Source of the DNA: Blattabacterium sp. DPU
GTDB lineage: Bacteria; Bacteroidota; Bacteroidia; Flavobacteriales; Blattabacteriaceae
Length of the DNA: 64,000 nt
NCBI RefSeq assembly: GCF_011290385.1
Contig: NZ_CP049785.1
Span: 473,018-537,017, forward strand
Direction: 5' to 3'
The position numbers and the translations under genes are program-made. Each line of letters opens with the position of its first letter. Positions within the stretch are counted from its first letter, which is position 1. This document shows positions 17,835 through 26,617 of this stretch, one piece after another. The notes under the pieces were generated by a model. The model worked only from the letters and a program-made list of their open reading frames with translations, did not search any database and was not told the DNA's origin.

Positions 17835-18359
17835 TCAATTGCAACTACAACGAACAGACAAAACAATTTCTTGAACTATATCGTATTTGGATTTTCCGCA
17901 TACATTTATTTTTTTTAAAGATTTTTCATAGAAATATGATCGTTTTAATAAATGTTTAATAATAAATAGAAATAATTCATTTTTAGATAATTTAGAAATT
18001 AAAGGTCTTGTTTCTTTTTCCAAAAACAATCTCTTAAATAAAATATAACTATCCATTTTTAAATAAAATGTATTTGAATATTTATTTAGCAAATAAATAT
18101 TGTTATAAAAACAAGGAGTACCCCCTCCAACTGATAAAACGTACTTATTTTTCTGTTTTAAAATTTTTTTTAATAAAGCATGTTCTTTCTTTCTAAAATA
18201 AAGTTCCCCCTCTTTATTAAAAAGATTATAAATAGAATCCTTATTATTTTCAACAATAAGAGCATCCAAATCATAAAAATCTAAATTTAATTCTTTAGAA
18301 AGCATTTTTCCTATAGTGGTTTTTCCACTTCCCATGTATCCAATTAAAGTGATTTTCAT
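17835..18359 (-). CDS. aroK: Shikimate kinase
   Basis: AroK phosphorylates shikimate, an intermediate step toward chorismate, the substrate of TrpE. The Walker A motif GYMGSGKT is at residues 7-14, followed by FYDLDALIVE (shikimate-binding Asp) and SVGGGTPCF near 96-104. At 174 residues it is the normal size of a minimal P-loop kinase. It links the aromatic pathway to the nearby trp operon. The gene diverges from the tRNA-Lys gene. Confidence 0.96.
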   Translation of the reverse strand: MKITLIGYMGSGKTTIGKMLSKELNLDFYDLDALIVENNKDSIYNLFNKEGELYFRKKEHALLKKILKQKNKYVLSVGGGTPCFYNNIYLLNKYSNTFYLKMDSYILFKRLFLEKETRPLISKLSKNELFLFIIKHLLKRSYFYEKSLKKINVCGKSKYDIVQEIVLSVRCSCN

Positions 18360-18377
18360 AAAAACATAAAATTATAG

Positions 18378-18385
18378 TATATTTG
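18378..18385 (+). promoter_or_regulatory. tRNA-Lys promoter, -7 box
   Basis: TATATTTG, a perfect TAnnTTTG match, ends 29 bases before the mature tRNA 5' end. It is identical to the boxes upstream of trpE and hisG. Confidence 0.65.
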
Positions 18386-18414
18386 CTTCAACTAATAACT
18401 ATTTGAATATAAAC

Positions 18415-18487
18415 GACCTGATAGCTCAGCTGGTAGAGCATTACACTTTTAATGTAAGGGTCCTGGGTTCGAATCCCAGTCAGGTCA
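18415..18487 (+). tRNA. tRNA-Lys (anticodon TTT)
   Basis: A full cloverleaf can be drawn. The acceptor stem is GACCTGA/TCAGGTC with discriminator A at 18487. The D arm is GCTC...GAGC, and the anticodon stem TTACA/TGTAA surrounds loop CTTTTAA with anticodon TTT at 18448-18450. The T arm is CTGGG-TTCGAAT-CCCAG. The 3' CCA is not encoded, so it must be added by the CCA enzyme found at 54529. It reads AAA/AAG lysine codons, which are extremely abundant here. Confidence 0.97.
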
Positions 18488-18506
18488 TTTCATTTTTAAT
18501 AAATAA

Positions 18507-19268
18507 TTAAAAAATTTCTAAAACGACTGGACAATGATCGGAATACTTTACTTCTGGCATGAGATAAGCATCTTTTATTTCCTTTTTTAAAGAATCACTA
18601 ACCATAGCATAATCAATTCTCCATCCTTTATTATTTTTTCTAGCATTATAACGGTAATTCCACCAACTGTAATGATGTGCTTCTTGAATAAAATTCCTAA
18701 AACTATCTATAAATCCTAAATTTAAAAAATGAGTCATCCATTTTCTTTCTTCTGGTAAAAAACCTGATAATTTTTGATTTTGAATAGGATTATAAATATC
18801 TATTTCATGATGACAAATATTATAATCTCCACAAATGATAAGATTATTCAATTTATTTTTTATTTTTTTTATATGTGACATAAAATTTTTCATAAAAAAA
18901 AATTTAAAATTCAATCTTTTCATCATATCATTTCCTGATGGAATATAAAGACTCATGATTGAAAAATTTTTCAAATCTAAACGTAACACTCTCCCTTCTT
19001 CATCTATAGAATTTAATCCTATTCCGTATTCTATGTGAATAGGTTTTTTTTTGCACAAAATACCTACTCCACTATATCCTTTCTTTTTTGAAGAAAACCA
19101 ATAATGATTATAACCTAAACTATCAAAAATTTTTGTATTTATTTGCTCTGGAAAAGCTTTTATTTCCTGTAAACATAAAATATCTGGATGATGAATTTCT
19201 ATCCAATTAGATAATCCTTTACGAATTCCAGATCGGATCCCATTTATATTCAAACTAATAATTTTCAT
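18507..19268 (-). CDS. xth: Exodeoxyribonuclease III / AP endonuclease
   Basis: This enzyme incises DNA at abasic sites in base-excision repair and has 3'-5' exonuclease activity. The metal-binding Glu is in CLQEIKAF, the catalytic segment ICGDYNI follows, and the C-terminal YSDHCPVV contains the catalytic His. At 253 residues it is of normal length. The gene is convergent with tRNA-Lys and divergent from the his operon. Confidence 0.95.
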   Translation of the reverse strand: MKIISLNINGIRSGIRKGLSNWIEIHHPDILCLQEIKAFPEQINTKIFDSLGYNHYWFSSKKKGYSGVGILCKKKPIHIEYGIGLNSIDEEGRVLRLDLKNFSIMSLYIPSGNDMMKRLNFKFFFMKNFMSHIKKIKNKLNNLIICGDYNICHHEIDIYNPIQNQKLSGFLPEERKWMTHFLNLGFIDSFRNFIQEAHHYSWWNYRYNARKNNKGWRIDYAMVSDSLKKEIKDAYLMPEVKYSDHCPVVLEIF

Positions 19269-19338
19269 TATTTTAAATTTTAATTACAAAAAATAGACTA
19301 TTTTCAAAAAATAATTATAAAATATTAAAAATAGTTTT

Positions 19339-19346
19339 TATATTTG
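19339..19346 (+). promoter_or_regulatory. his operon promoter, -7 box
   Basis: TATATTTG is a perfect TAnnTTTG match. Transcription would start near 19352, giving a leader of about 90 bases before hisG. Confidence 0.65.
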
Positions 19347-19351
19347 CCGTG

Positions 19352-19370
19352 ATGCATTAAAATGCATTAA
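19352..19370 (+). promoter_or_regulatory. Tandem Met-His-stop mini-ORFs in the his leader
   Basis: ATGCATTAA occurs twice (19352-19360 and 19362-19370), separated by one base. Each copy reads Met-His-stop, in different frames. The two copies can also pair with each other (ATGCAT-TAAA-ATGCAT). They lie between the promoter box and the terminator-like hairpin. A histidine-sensing role is speculative. Confidence 0.3.
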
Positions 19371-19393
19371 TTTGATTTACTAAAACTAAAATA

Positions 19394-19427
19394 AAAAGCT
19401 TACAAGAGTAAGCTTTTATTATTTTTT
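19394..19427 (+). terminator. Terminator-like hairpin in the his leader (candidate attenuator)
   Basis: AAAAGCTTAC (19394-19403) and GTAAGCTTTT (19408-19417) form a perfect 10-bp stem with a 4-base loop. A T-rich tract follows to 19427. It ends only 13 bases before the hisG start, and the upstream gene runs the opposite way. It can therefore act only on transcription entering the his operon. Confidence 0.65.
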
Positions 19428-19440
19428 CCTGTATTGGATT

Positions 19441-20298
19441 ATGGATAAACTGAAAATAGCAATTCAAAAATCGGGACGTCTTTATGACGATTCTATAAAA
19501 TTATTAAAAGATTGCAGCATTGAAATTAATATTGGAATAGATAAGTTAAAAACAACGGCTCTTAATTTTCCATTAGAAATACTTTTTCTTAGAGATGATG
19601 ATATTCCTCAATATTTAGAAGATGGAGTCGCTGATATAGGAATTGTTGGGAAAAATGTTCTTTTAGAAAAAAGAAAAAAAATAATAATTAAAGAAACTTT
19701 AGGATTTGGAAAATGTAGACTATCCATAGCTGTTCCTAAATCTTTATATTACAATAATATTAACGATTTGAATGGAAAACGTATCGCAACAAGTTATCCT
19801 TTTTTAGTAAAAGAATTTTTTAAAAAAAGATATATAAATGCAGATATTCACGAAATATCTGGTGCAGTAGAAATAGCTCCTGGAATAGGTTTAGCTGACT
19901 GTATTTGTGATTTAGTCAGTAGTGGATCAACTCTTTTTATGAACGGATTAAAAGAAGTTGAAACAGTTCTTCAATCTGAAGCAGTATTAGCTTCAAACTT
20001 ACATTTAGGCTCTCCACAAAATATCATAATGGAAAAATTATTATTTCGAATTAGAGCGGTAAAAAAAGCTAAAAATAATAAATACATTTTGTTAAATGTT
20101 CACAATGAAAAACTAGAAAAAATAATATCTTATCTTCCAGGAATTAAAAGTCCCGTCATTTTACCTCTAGCTAATTCAGAATGTAGTTCTGTCCATTCTG
20201 TAGTTAATGAAAACGATTTTTGGGGAATAATAGAAAATTTAAAAGCACTTGGAGCTCAAGATATATTAGTGCTTCCTATAGAAAAAATTATATTGTAA
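19441..20298 (+). CDS. hisG: ATP phosphoribosyltransferase (long form)
   Basis: HisG catalyses the first step of histidine synthesis, joining ATP and PRPP. KIAIQKSGRL is the start of the catalytic domain. ISGAVEIAPGIGLADCICDLVSSGSTL contains the PRPP-binding part. At 285 residues it includes the C-terminal regulatory domain (from about residue 210), which binds histidine in the long-form hexameric enzyme, so feedback inhibition is probably kept and HisZ is not needed. It is the first gene of an eight-gene his operon behind a leader hairpin. Confidence 0.97.
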   Translation: MDKLKIAIQKSGRLYDDSIKLLKDCSIEINIGIDKLKTTALNFPLEILFLRDDDIPQYLEDGVADIGIVGKNVLLEKRKKIIIKETLGFGKCRLSIAVPKSLYYNNINDLNGKRIATSYPFLVKEFFKKRYINADIHEISGAVEIAPGIGLADCICDLVSSGSTLFMNGLKEVETVLQSEAVLASNLHLGSPQNIIMEKLLFRIRAVKKAKNNKYILLNVHNEKLEKIISYLPGIKSPVILPLANSECSSVHSVVNENDFWGIIENLKALGAQDILVLPIEKIIL

Positions 20299-20310
20299 AA
20301 AATATGTATT

Positions 20311-21606
20311 ATGATTCAAGTATATGTTCATCCTACATACGAAACATGGAAATCTATTTCAAATAGAACATCACAAAATATTTTTCATTTAAAAAAATTA
20401 GTCTCTCCTATTATCGATAATGTTAAAATTTATGGAGATATAGCTTTAAAAGCTTATACAAGAAAATATGATCATGCAGATATAAAACAAATTCAAATCA
20501 CAGAAAAAGATTTTGATCAAGCTAATACAAAAATTTCAGATCAATTAAAAAAATCGATTGAAATTGCGTATCAGAATATAAAATCTTTTCATAAAAAACA
20601 AATACATGAAGAATTTCCAATAGAAATTGGAAAAGGAATTTTTTGTTGGAGAAAAATCGTTCCAATTGAAAAAATTGGTTTTTACATACCAGGCGGTTCT
20701 GCTCCTTTATTATCTACTGTATTAATGTTAGGAGTTCCTGGTAAATTATCAGGATGTAAAAATATTATACTATGTACTCCCCCAAATAAAAATGGAGAAA
20801 TTCACCCCGCAATTTTATATACAGCTAAATATGTAGGAATTACACGTATATATAAAGTAGGAGGAGCACAAGCTATTGCCGCTATGGCTTATGGAACAGA
20901 AAGCATTCCTTCTGTATACAAAATATTTGGCCCCGGAAATTCTTACGTGACGATAGCTAAACAAATTGTATCTCAAAAAGGAATAGTATCTATAGATATG
21001 CCTGCTGGACCTTCAGAAATAGCAATTATGGCTGATGATACAGCAAATCCAAAATATATTGCCGCTGATTTATTATCTCAATCAGAACATGATCCAGAAA
21101 GTTATATTCTTTTGGTAACTATAAATAATCCTTCTTGGATAGAAGAAGTAAAAAAAGAATTAAAAAGACAATTTTTATCTTTTTATAAAAAACAAAATAT
21201 TATAGAAAAATCTTTAAAAAATAGTAAAATAATTGTTTTGACTTCTTTAGAAGAATGTTTGACTCTAATCAATGAAGTTGCTCCAGAACATTTTGTTATA
21301 AATTGCAAAAATGCTTCTTATTGGGGGCAAAAAGTAATTAATGCTGGATCTGTTTTTTTAGGAAATTATTCTCCAGTGAGTGCAGGAGATTATGCTTCTG
21401 GAACTAATCATGTACTTCCTACTTATGGTTATGCAAAATCTTATAGCGGAGTATCTATTGATAGTTTTGTAAGAAAAATAACTTTTCAAAAAATATCTAA
21501 AAAAGGATTGAAAAATCTATCAGAATGTATAAATGTTTTGTCTTTTGAAGAAGGATTAATCGCACATCAAAAATCTATTAATATTCGATTAAAAAATGAG
21601 TTTTAA
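20311..21606 (+). CDS. hisD: Histidinol dehydrogenase
   Basis: HisD performs the last two oxidations, from histidinol to histidine, using NAD and zinc. Conserved segments include PGGSAPLLSTVLM, VGGAQAIAAMAYG, the FGPGN motif, SEHDPES (metal ligand region), the APEH catalytic region and GTNHVLPT. At 431 residues it is of standard length. It is 12 bases after hisG, and its end overlaps the longest possible hisC start. Confidence 0.97.
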   Translation: MIQVYVHPTYETWKSISNRTSQNIFHLKKLVSPIIDNVKIYGDIALKAYTRKYDHADIKQIQITEKDFDQANTKISDQLKKSIEIAYQNIKSFHKKQIHEEFPIEIGKGIFCWRKIVPIEKIGFYIPGGSAPLLSTVLMLGVPGKLSGCKNIILCTPPNKNGEIHPAILYTAKYVGITRIYKVGGAQAIAAMAYGTESIPSVYKIFGPGNSYVTIAKQIVSQKGIVSIDMPAGPSEIAIMADDTANPKYIAADLLSQSEHDPESYILLVTINNPSWIEEVKKELKRQFLSFYKKQNIIEKSLKNSKIIVLTSLEECLTLINEVAPEHFVINCKNASYWGQKVINAGSVFLGNYSPVSAGDYASGTNHVLPTYGYAKSYSGVSIDSFVRKITFQKISKKGLKNLSECINVLSFEEGLIAHQKSINIRLKNEF

Positions 21607-21625
21607 ACATCAGTACATGAATAAC

Positions 21626-22702
21626 ATGAATAAGTTTAATTTGAGTTCACTTATTAGAGATAATATTTTAAATCTTGATCCTTATATATCTGCTAGGACA
21701 GAACATCATAAAGAAAAAAATTCTATTTTTCTAGATGCTAATGAAAATTCTTTTGGTTCTCCTTTATCTTTTTTAAATTCTTATAATAGATACCCGGATC
21801 CTTTACAGAAAGAATTAAAAGAAAAAATATCAGATCTAAAAAATGTATCTCCTTCCCAAGTATTTTTAGGGAATGGAAGTGATGAAATCATTGATTTAAT
21901 ATATCGTATTTTTTCTCGTCCCAAAATAGATCATTCCATCATTTTTCCTCCTACTTATGGTATGTATGAAGTAAGTGGAAATATTCATGAAGTAGATGTA
22001 ATTAAAATTTTTCTTACAGAAGAAAATTATCAATTAGACTTAAAAAAAATAGAAAAAATTGTAAATACGCATAGTAAAATTATTTTTATTTGTTCTCCAA
22101 ATAACCCTACAGGAAATGATATTAATAGAGAAGATATAGAAAATATAATAAAAAAATTTACAGGAATTGTTGTTTTAGACGAGGCATATATTGATTTTTC
22201 AAATCAAAAATCTTTATCAAAAGAAATTGATAAATATCCAAATTTAATCATATTACAAACTCTTTCTAAATCTTGGGGGTTAGCGGGGTTAAGAATAGGA
22301 ATAGCTATTGCTTCTGAAGCGATTATTCAATGGATGAATAAAGTTAAACATCCATATAATATCAATCTGATTTCTCAAAAAATAGCTATTAAAGCTTTGG
22401 AAAATAAAGATTTATTTTTTTTTCATTTAAAAAATATTCTTTCAGAAAGAGAATATATGCAAGAATCTCTAAAAAAAATTTCAATTATAAAAAAAGTATA
22501 TCCTAGTTCTGCTAATTTTTTATTAGCCAAAATAAATTTTTCTTCAAAAAATCTTTATCAATATCTAATGAAAAAAAAAATCGTTGTTAGAGATCGTTCA
22601 AAAATCATTTTATGTAAAAATTGTTTAAGAATTACAATAGGAACTCATGAAGAGAATGAGTATTTAATAAATCAGATTCAAGAATACTCCACTAAAAAAT
22701 AA
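21626..22702 (+). CDS. hisC: Histidinol-phosphate aminotransferase
   Basis: HisC transfers an amino group from glutamate to imidazole-acetol phosphate using PLP. Fold-type I motifs are visible: LDANENSFGSP, GNGSDEIIDL, CSPNNPTGN, VLDEAYIDF, and the PLP lysine in QTLSKSWGLAGLRIG. Three in-frame ATGs are possible (21596, 21617, 21626). I prefer 21626 (about 358 residues) because family members begin with a segment like FNLSSLIRDNIL, but translation coupling to hisD could favour the earlier ones. Confidence 0.95.
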   Translation: MNKFNLSSLIRDNILNLDPYISARTEHHKEKNSIFLDANENSFGSPLSFLNSYNRYPDPLQKELKEKISDLKNVSPSQVFLGNGSDEIIDLIYRIFSRPKIDHSIIFPPTYGMYEVSGNIHEVDVIKIFLTEENYQLDLKKIEKIVNTHSKIIFICSPNNPTGNDINREDIENIIKKFTGIVVLDEAYIDFSNQKSLSKEIDKYPNLIILQTLSKSWGLAGLRIGIAIASEAIIQWMNKVKHPYNINLISQKIAIKALENKDLFFFHLKNILSEREYMQESLKKISIIKKVYPSSANFLLAKINFSSKNLYQYLMKKKIVVRDRSKIILCKNCLRITIGTHEENEYLINQIQEYSTKK

Positions 22703-22709
22703 AAATGTA

Positions 22710-23876
22710 ATGAGAAAAATATTGTTCATTGACAGAGATGGCACTATTATACAAGAATGTCCTACTACTTATCAAATTGATTCTATTGATAAAATCAATT
22801 TTTATCCAAAAGTTATATTTTTTTTGTCAAAAATTGTGCAAGAATTGAATTACGATTTAGTGATGATAACTAATCAAGATGGATTGGGTACGGATCGATT
22901 TCCTGATAATATTTTTTGGCCGATACATAATCATATATTAAATATTTTAAAAACTGAGGGGATTAATTTTATTTCTGTCCATATAGATAAAACTTTTCCA
23001 GAAGAGAAATCACCCAATAGAAAACCCGGTATAGGAATGTTAAAAAATTATTTAAAATCAGATTTGTACAATATTTCTGAATCTTTTGTTATTGGAGATA
23101 GATTAACAGATGTTTTGTTGGCTAAAAATTTAGGATGCAAATCTATATGGATAAGAAATAATCATTCTTATAAAAATTTAACAAAAGAAGAAAAAAATTA
23201 CTATGATAATATAGATGAAAAAGATCTAAAAGAAATAACATCTTTAAAAACTGATAATTGGGAAAAAATTTATGAATATTTATCATCAATCACAACGAAA
23301 AAATTTGTTTTTCAACGAAAAACATTAGAAACAAGTGTAAAAATTACCATTTTTCTTTATGGAAAAGGAAGATCTCATATTCAAACAGGACTTGGATTTT
23401 TTGATCATCTTCTCCAACAAATGGCATTTCATAGTTCAATAGATTTAAATATTCAAACAAAAGGAGATCTATACGTAGATGATCATCATACTATAGAAGA
23501 TACTGGTATTACTTTAGGAGAAATTTTTAATCAAGCTTTAGAAAATAAAATAGGAATAGAACGTTATGGATTTTATTCTCTTCCTATGGATGAAAGTTTG
23601 GCTACAATAGCATTAGATCTTGGAGGAAGAAGTCAATTTTTTTGGAAGGTAAAATTCTTAAGGGAAAAAATAGGGAAAGTTTCTACTGAAATGTTTTTCC
23701 ATTTTTTTAAATCCTTTTCTTTATCCGCAAAATGTAATTTACATATTCATGCTATAGGAAAAAATGATCATCATAAAATAGAATCTATTTTTAAATGTTT
23801 TGGAAGAGCTATTAAAATGGCTATACAAAAAAATTCTTTTGCTAAAAAAATACCTAGTACTAAAGGTATTTTGTAA
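22710..23876 (+). CDS. hisB: Bifunctional histidinol-phosphatase / imidazoleglycerol-phosphate dehydratase
   Basis: Two enzymes are fused in 388 residues. The N-terminal HAD-type phosphatase (about 1-170) has the nucleophile motif FIDRDGT (D8 and D10) and removes phosphate from histidinol phosphate. The C-terminal dehydratase (about 200-388) has the metal-binding HHTIEDTG and DHHKIESIFK motifs. Such fused HisB proteins are known from gamma-proteobacteria and Bacteroidetes. It lies between hisC and hisH in the canonical order. Confidence 0.96.
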   Translation: MRKILFIDRDGTIIQECPTTYQIDSIDKINFYPKVIFFLSKIVQELNYDLVMITNQDGLGTDRFPDNIFWPIHNHILNILKTEGINFISVHIDKTFPEEKSPNRKPGIGMLKNYLKSDLYNISESFVIGDRLTDVLLAKNLGCKSIWIRNNHSYKNLTKEEKNYYDNIDEKDLKEITSLKTDNWEKIYEYLSSITTKKFVFQRKTLETSVKITIFLYGKGRSHIQTGLGFFDHLLQQMAFHSSIDLNIQTKGDLYVDDHHTIEDTGITLGEIFNQALENKIGIERYGFYSLPMDESLATIALDLGGRSQFFWKVKFLREKIGKVSTEMFFHFFKSFSLSAKCNLHIHAIGKNDHHKIESIFKCFGRAIKMAIQKNSFAKKIPSTKGIL

Positions 23877-23900
23877 AAAATATAAAATATTTTTTTTATC

Positions 23901-24491
23901 ATGAAAACAATTATTATAAAATATCCTGCAGGAAATGTACAATCGGTTCTTTTTTCTTTAGAAAGAATAGGAGTACAAGCTACAGTAACAGATTCTAAAG
24001 AATCGATACAAAATGCAGAAAAAATTATTTTACCTGGAGTTGGAGAAGCTAATTGTGCTATGAAATATTTAAAAGAAAAAAAATTGGATTTACTTTTATC
24101 TAAATTAAAACAACCTGTATTGGGTATATGTTTGGGAATGCAATTACTTTGTAATTTTTCAGAGGAAAGTAGCACTACATGCATAGGAATTTTTGATTTA
24201 TTAGTAAAAAAGTTTCAATCTAACGATAAAAAAGATAAAGTACCTCAAATAGGTTGGAATACAATTCACAAATTAAAAGGATCTTTATTTGAAAATATAC
24301 CAGATGGTAGTTATCAATATTTTGTTCATAGTTATTATGTTCCTTTAGGAAAATATACAACTGCAAAAACGGAATATATAGTCAATTATAGTGCTGCATT
24401 ACAAAAAAATAATTTTTATGCTGTACAGTTTCATCCTGAAAAATCTTCTTATGTGGGACATAAAATATTAGAAAATTTTATTAGATTATAA
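23901..24491 (+). CDS. hisH: Imidazole glycerol phosphate synthase, glutaminase subunit
   Basis: HisH supplies ammonia from glutamine to HisF. The class I glutaminase triad is C77 (GICLGMQLL), H178 and E180 (VQFHPEKS). LPGVGEA (44-50) is the oxyanion-side loop. At 196 residues it is the normal size. hisA follows after 8 bases, with hisF directly beyond it. Confidence 0.97.
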   Translation: MKTIIIKYPAGNVQSVLFSLERIGVQATVTDSKESIQNAEKIILPGVGEANCAMKYLKEKKLDLLLSKLKQPVLGICLGMQLLCNFSEESSTTCIGIFDLLVKKFQSNDKKDKVPQIGWNTIHKLKGSLFENIPDGSYQYFVHSYYVPLGKYTTAKTEYIVNYSAALQKNNFYAVQFHPEKSSYVGHKILENFIRL

Positions 24492-24499
24492 ATAAATTT

Positions 24500-25252
24500 A
24501 TGAAAATGGATATAATAGTAGCTATAGATTTGATTGATGGTAAATGTGTTCGTTTAATACAAGGTGATTTTGAAAGGAAAAAAATTTATCATAAAAATCC
24601 TCTAGAAATAGCTCTTATATTGGAAAATCATGGAATATCTAGACTACATTTAGTAGATTTAGATGGAGCAAAAAAAGGAAAAGTAGTTCATTGGAAAATT
24701 TTAGAGAATATTGCAAAACATACACATTTAATCATAGACTTTGGAGGAGGACTTCATTCTGAAGAGGATATACGTACTGTATTTGAAAATGGAGGGCATA
24801 TGGCTACTGTAGGAAGTATTGCTGTTAAAAAACCTTTTCTATTAAAAAAATGGATTTATACTTATGGAGGAGATAAAATATTATTAGGGGTAGATGTTAA
24901 AGATAATAAAATAGCAACTAATGGATGGACTAAATTTAGTGATTATCCATTTTTAGATTTTTTACAAGAAAAAAGTAATCATGGAGTTAAAAAAGTTTTT
25001 TGCACAGATATATCTAGAGATGGAGTGTTATCAGGGCCTTCTTTTCTTTTATATAAAAAAATTATTGAAAAATTTCCAAATATTGAGTTTATCGCAAGTG
25101 GAGGAATTAGTAATATGGATGATGTAGATCAATTATTTAATTTAGGTTGTAGTGGAGTCATTATTGGAAAAGCTGTATATGAAAATAAAATATCATTATC
25201 TGATCTTAAAGATTGGATAAGAAAAAAAAATAATAATAAATCAATATGTTAG
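24500..25252 (+). CDS. hisA: ProFAR isomerase (HisA)
   Basis: HisA isomerises ProFAR to PRFAR in histidine synthesis. It is a half-barrel-duplicated TIM protein with D10 in [12 protein letters not shown] as the catalytic Asp, [10 protein letters not shown], and [13 protein letters not shown] with [10 protein letters not shown] in the second half. It is 250 residues, or 248 if the second ATG at 24506 is used. It overlaps hisF by 7 bases. Confidence 0.97.
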   Translation: MKMDIIVAIDLIDGKCVRLIQGDFERKKIYHKNPLEIALILENHGISRLHLVDLDGAKKGKVVHWKILENIAKHTHLIIDFGGGLHSEEDIRTVFENGGHMATVGSIAVKKPFLLKKWIYTYGGDKILLGVDVKDNKIATNGWTKFSDYPFLDFLQEKSNHGVKKVFCTDISRDGVLSGPSFLLYKKIIEKFPNIEFIASGGISNMDDVDQLFNLGCSGVIIGKAVYENKISLSDLKDWIRKKNNNKSIC

Positions 25253-26025
25253 CTAAACGTATTATTCCTTGTTTGGACATTAAAAATGGAAGAACCGTAA
25301 AAGGAATAAATTTTAAACATTTAAAAGATGCAGGAGATCCAATACAATTAGCTTATTGGTATACAAAACAAGGAGCAGATGAACTAATATTTTTAGATAT
25401 CACAGCTACAAATGAAAAACGTAAAACATTAATTAGTTTAGTCAAAGATATATCCCGTCATATTAATATTCCTTTTACAGTTGGAGGAGGAGTTAGAGAG
25501 GAAAAAGATGTAGAACTATTGTTAAATGCAGGGGCAGATAAAATATCGATTAATACTGCAGCTTTTAAAAACCCAAATCTTTTAGAAAATCTTTCTAAAA
25601 GATTTGGAAGTCAATGTGTTGTTTTGGCTATTGATACTAAATATGAAGGGGATGGATGGTGGGTATATTTAAATGGAGGAAGAATTTCTACTCATACTAA
25701 AGCCCTAGATTGGGCTAAGGAAGGAATTAGTAGAGGAGCTGGAGAGATTTTATTAACTTCAATGAATCATGATGGAACAAAAAATGGATTTGCATTAGAT
25801 ATTACCAGGAAAATATCCGAAAATATTTTTACTCCGGTAATTGCTTCAGGTGGAGCTGGAAAATTAGAAGATTTTTATAAAATATTTGAAAAAGGAAAAG
25901 CAGATGCTGCATTAGCTGCTAGTATATTTCACTATAGGGAAATAAAAATTCCAAAATTAAAATGTTATTTAAATCAACTTTATATACCTGTAAGAACTAC
26001 AATAGTAGAAAATATGAACATATAA
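25246..26025 (+). CDS. hisF: Imidazole glycerol phosphate synthase, cyclase subunit
   Basis: HisF uses ammonia from HisH to form imidazole glycerol phosphate and AICAR. The catalytic Asp pair is D11 ([10 protein letters not shown]) and the Asp in [34 protein letters not shown] and [11 protein letters not shown] are the other conserved segments. At 259 residues it is intact. It overlaps hisA and is followed 2 bases later by hisIE. Confidence 0.97.
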   Translation: MLAKRIIPCLDIKNGRTVKGINFKHLKDAGDPIQLAYWYTKQGADELIFLDITATNEKRKTLISLVKDISRHINIPFTVGGGVREEKDVELLLNAGADKISINTAAFKNPNLLENLSKRFGSQCVVLAIDTKYEGDGWWVYLNGGRISTHTKALDWAKEGISRGAGEILLTSMNHDGTKNGFALDITRKISENIFTPVIASGGAGKLEDFYKIFEKGKADAALAASIFHYREIKIPKLKCYLNQLYIPVRTTIVENMNI

Positions 26026-26027
26026 AC

Positions 26028-26615
26028 ATGAAAATAAATTTTAAAAAAGGTTTGATCCCTGTAATTGTTCAAGATTCAAAAACAGATAAAGTATTAATGC
26101 TAGGGTATATGAATGATGAAGCTTACAAAAAGAGCATTGATGAAAAAAAAGTTACTTTTTATAGTCGATCAAAAAAAAGATTGTGGACTAAAGGTGAAAT
26201 AAGTAAAAATTATCTTTTAATTCAAGACATATTAATAGATTGTGATAAAGATACATTATTAATTAAGGCAATACCAACAGGTCCTATTTGTCACGAAGGT
26301 TCAGATACATGTTGGAAAGAAATGAACAATAAAAATTTTATATTTCATTTGGAAAATATAATATCGGATAGAATCAAAAAAAAACAAGAAAATTCTTATA
26401 TATATCAATTATCAAAAAAAGGGATCAACAAAATATCTCAAAAATTAGGAGAAGAAGCTGTAGAACTTATCATTGAATCCAAAGACAATAATAAAAATTT
26501 ATTTTTAAATGAGTCAGCAGACTTACTTTTTCATTATCTCATTCTTTTGAAAGAAAAAGGATTTAAAATACAAGACGTGATTAATATTCTAGAAAATAGA
26601 CATTCAAAATCTTAA
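26028..26615 (+). CDS. hisI: Bifunctional phosphoribosyl-AMP cyclohydrolase / phosphoribosyl-ATP pyrophosphatase
   Basis: This HisIE fusion performs the second and third steps of histidine synthesis. The N-terminal cyclohydrolase carries VLMLGYMNDEA, SRSKKRLWTKGE and the zinc-site segment CHEGSDTCW. The C-terminal part from about residue 105 is the HisE pyrophosphatase, with KLGEEAVELIIES. A longer frame starts at 25962 inside hisF. I chose the ATG at 26028 (195 residues) because it begins directly with the cyclohydrolase domain and follows the hisF stop. It is last in the his operon and converges on queE. Confidence 0.96.
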   Translation: MKINFKKGLIPVIVQDSKTDKVLMLGYMNDEAYKKSIDEKKVTFYSRSKKRLWTKGEISKNYLLIQDILIDCDKDTLLIKAIPTGPICHEGSDTCWKEMNNKNFIFHLENIISDRIKKKQENSYIYQLSKKGINKISQKLGEEAVELIIESKDNNKNLFLNESADLLFHYLILLKEKGFKIQDVINILENRHSKS

Positions 26616-26617
26616 TT

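Noticed and set aside
17828-17866. Thirteen-residue hydrophobic extension of tilS
   Set aside because: It overlaps aroK and does not match TilS starts.
23771-24184. Minus-strand ORF of 137 codons across hisB/hisH
   Set aside because: Both sense-strand genes are certain, and the antisense frame has no motif.
25962-26027. N-terminal extension of hisIE
   Set aside because: It overlaps hisF, and the family sequence begins at the ATG at 26028.
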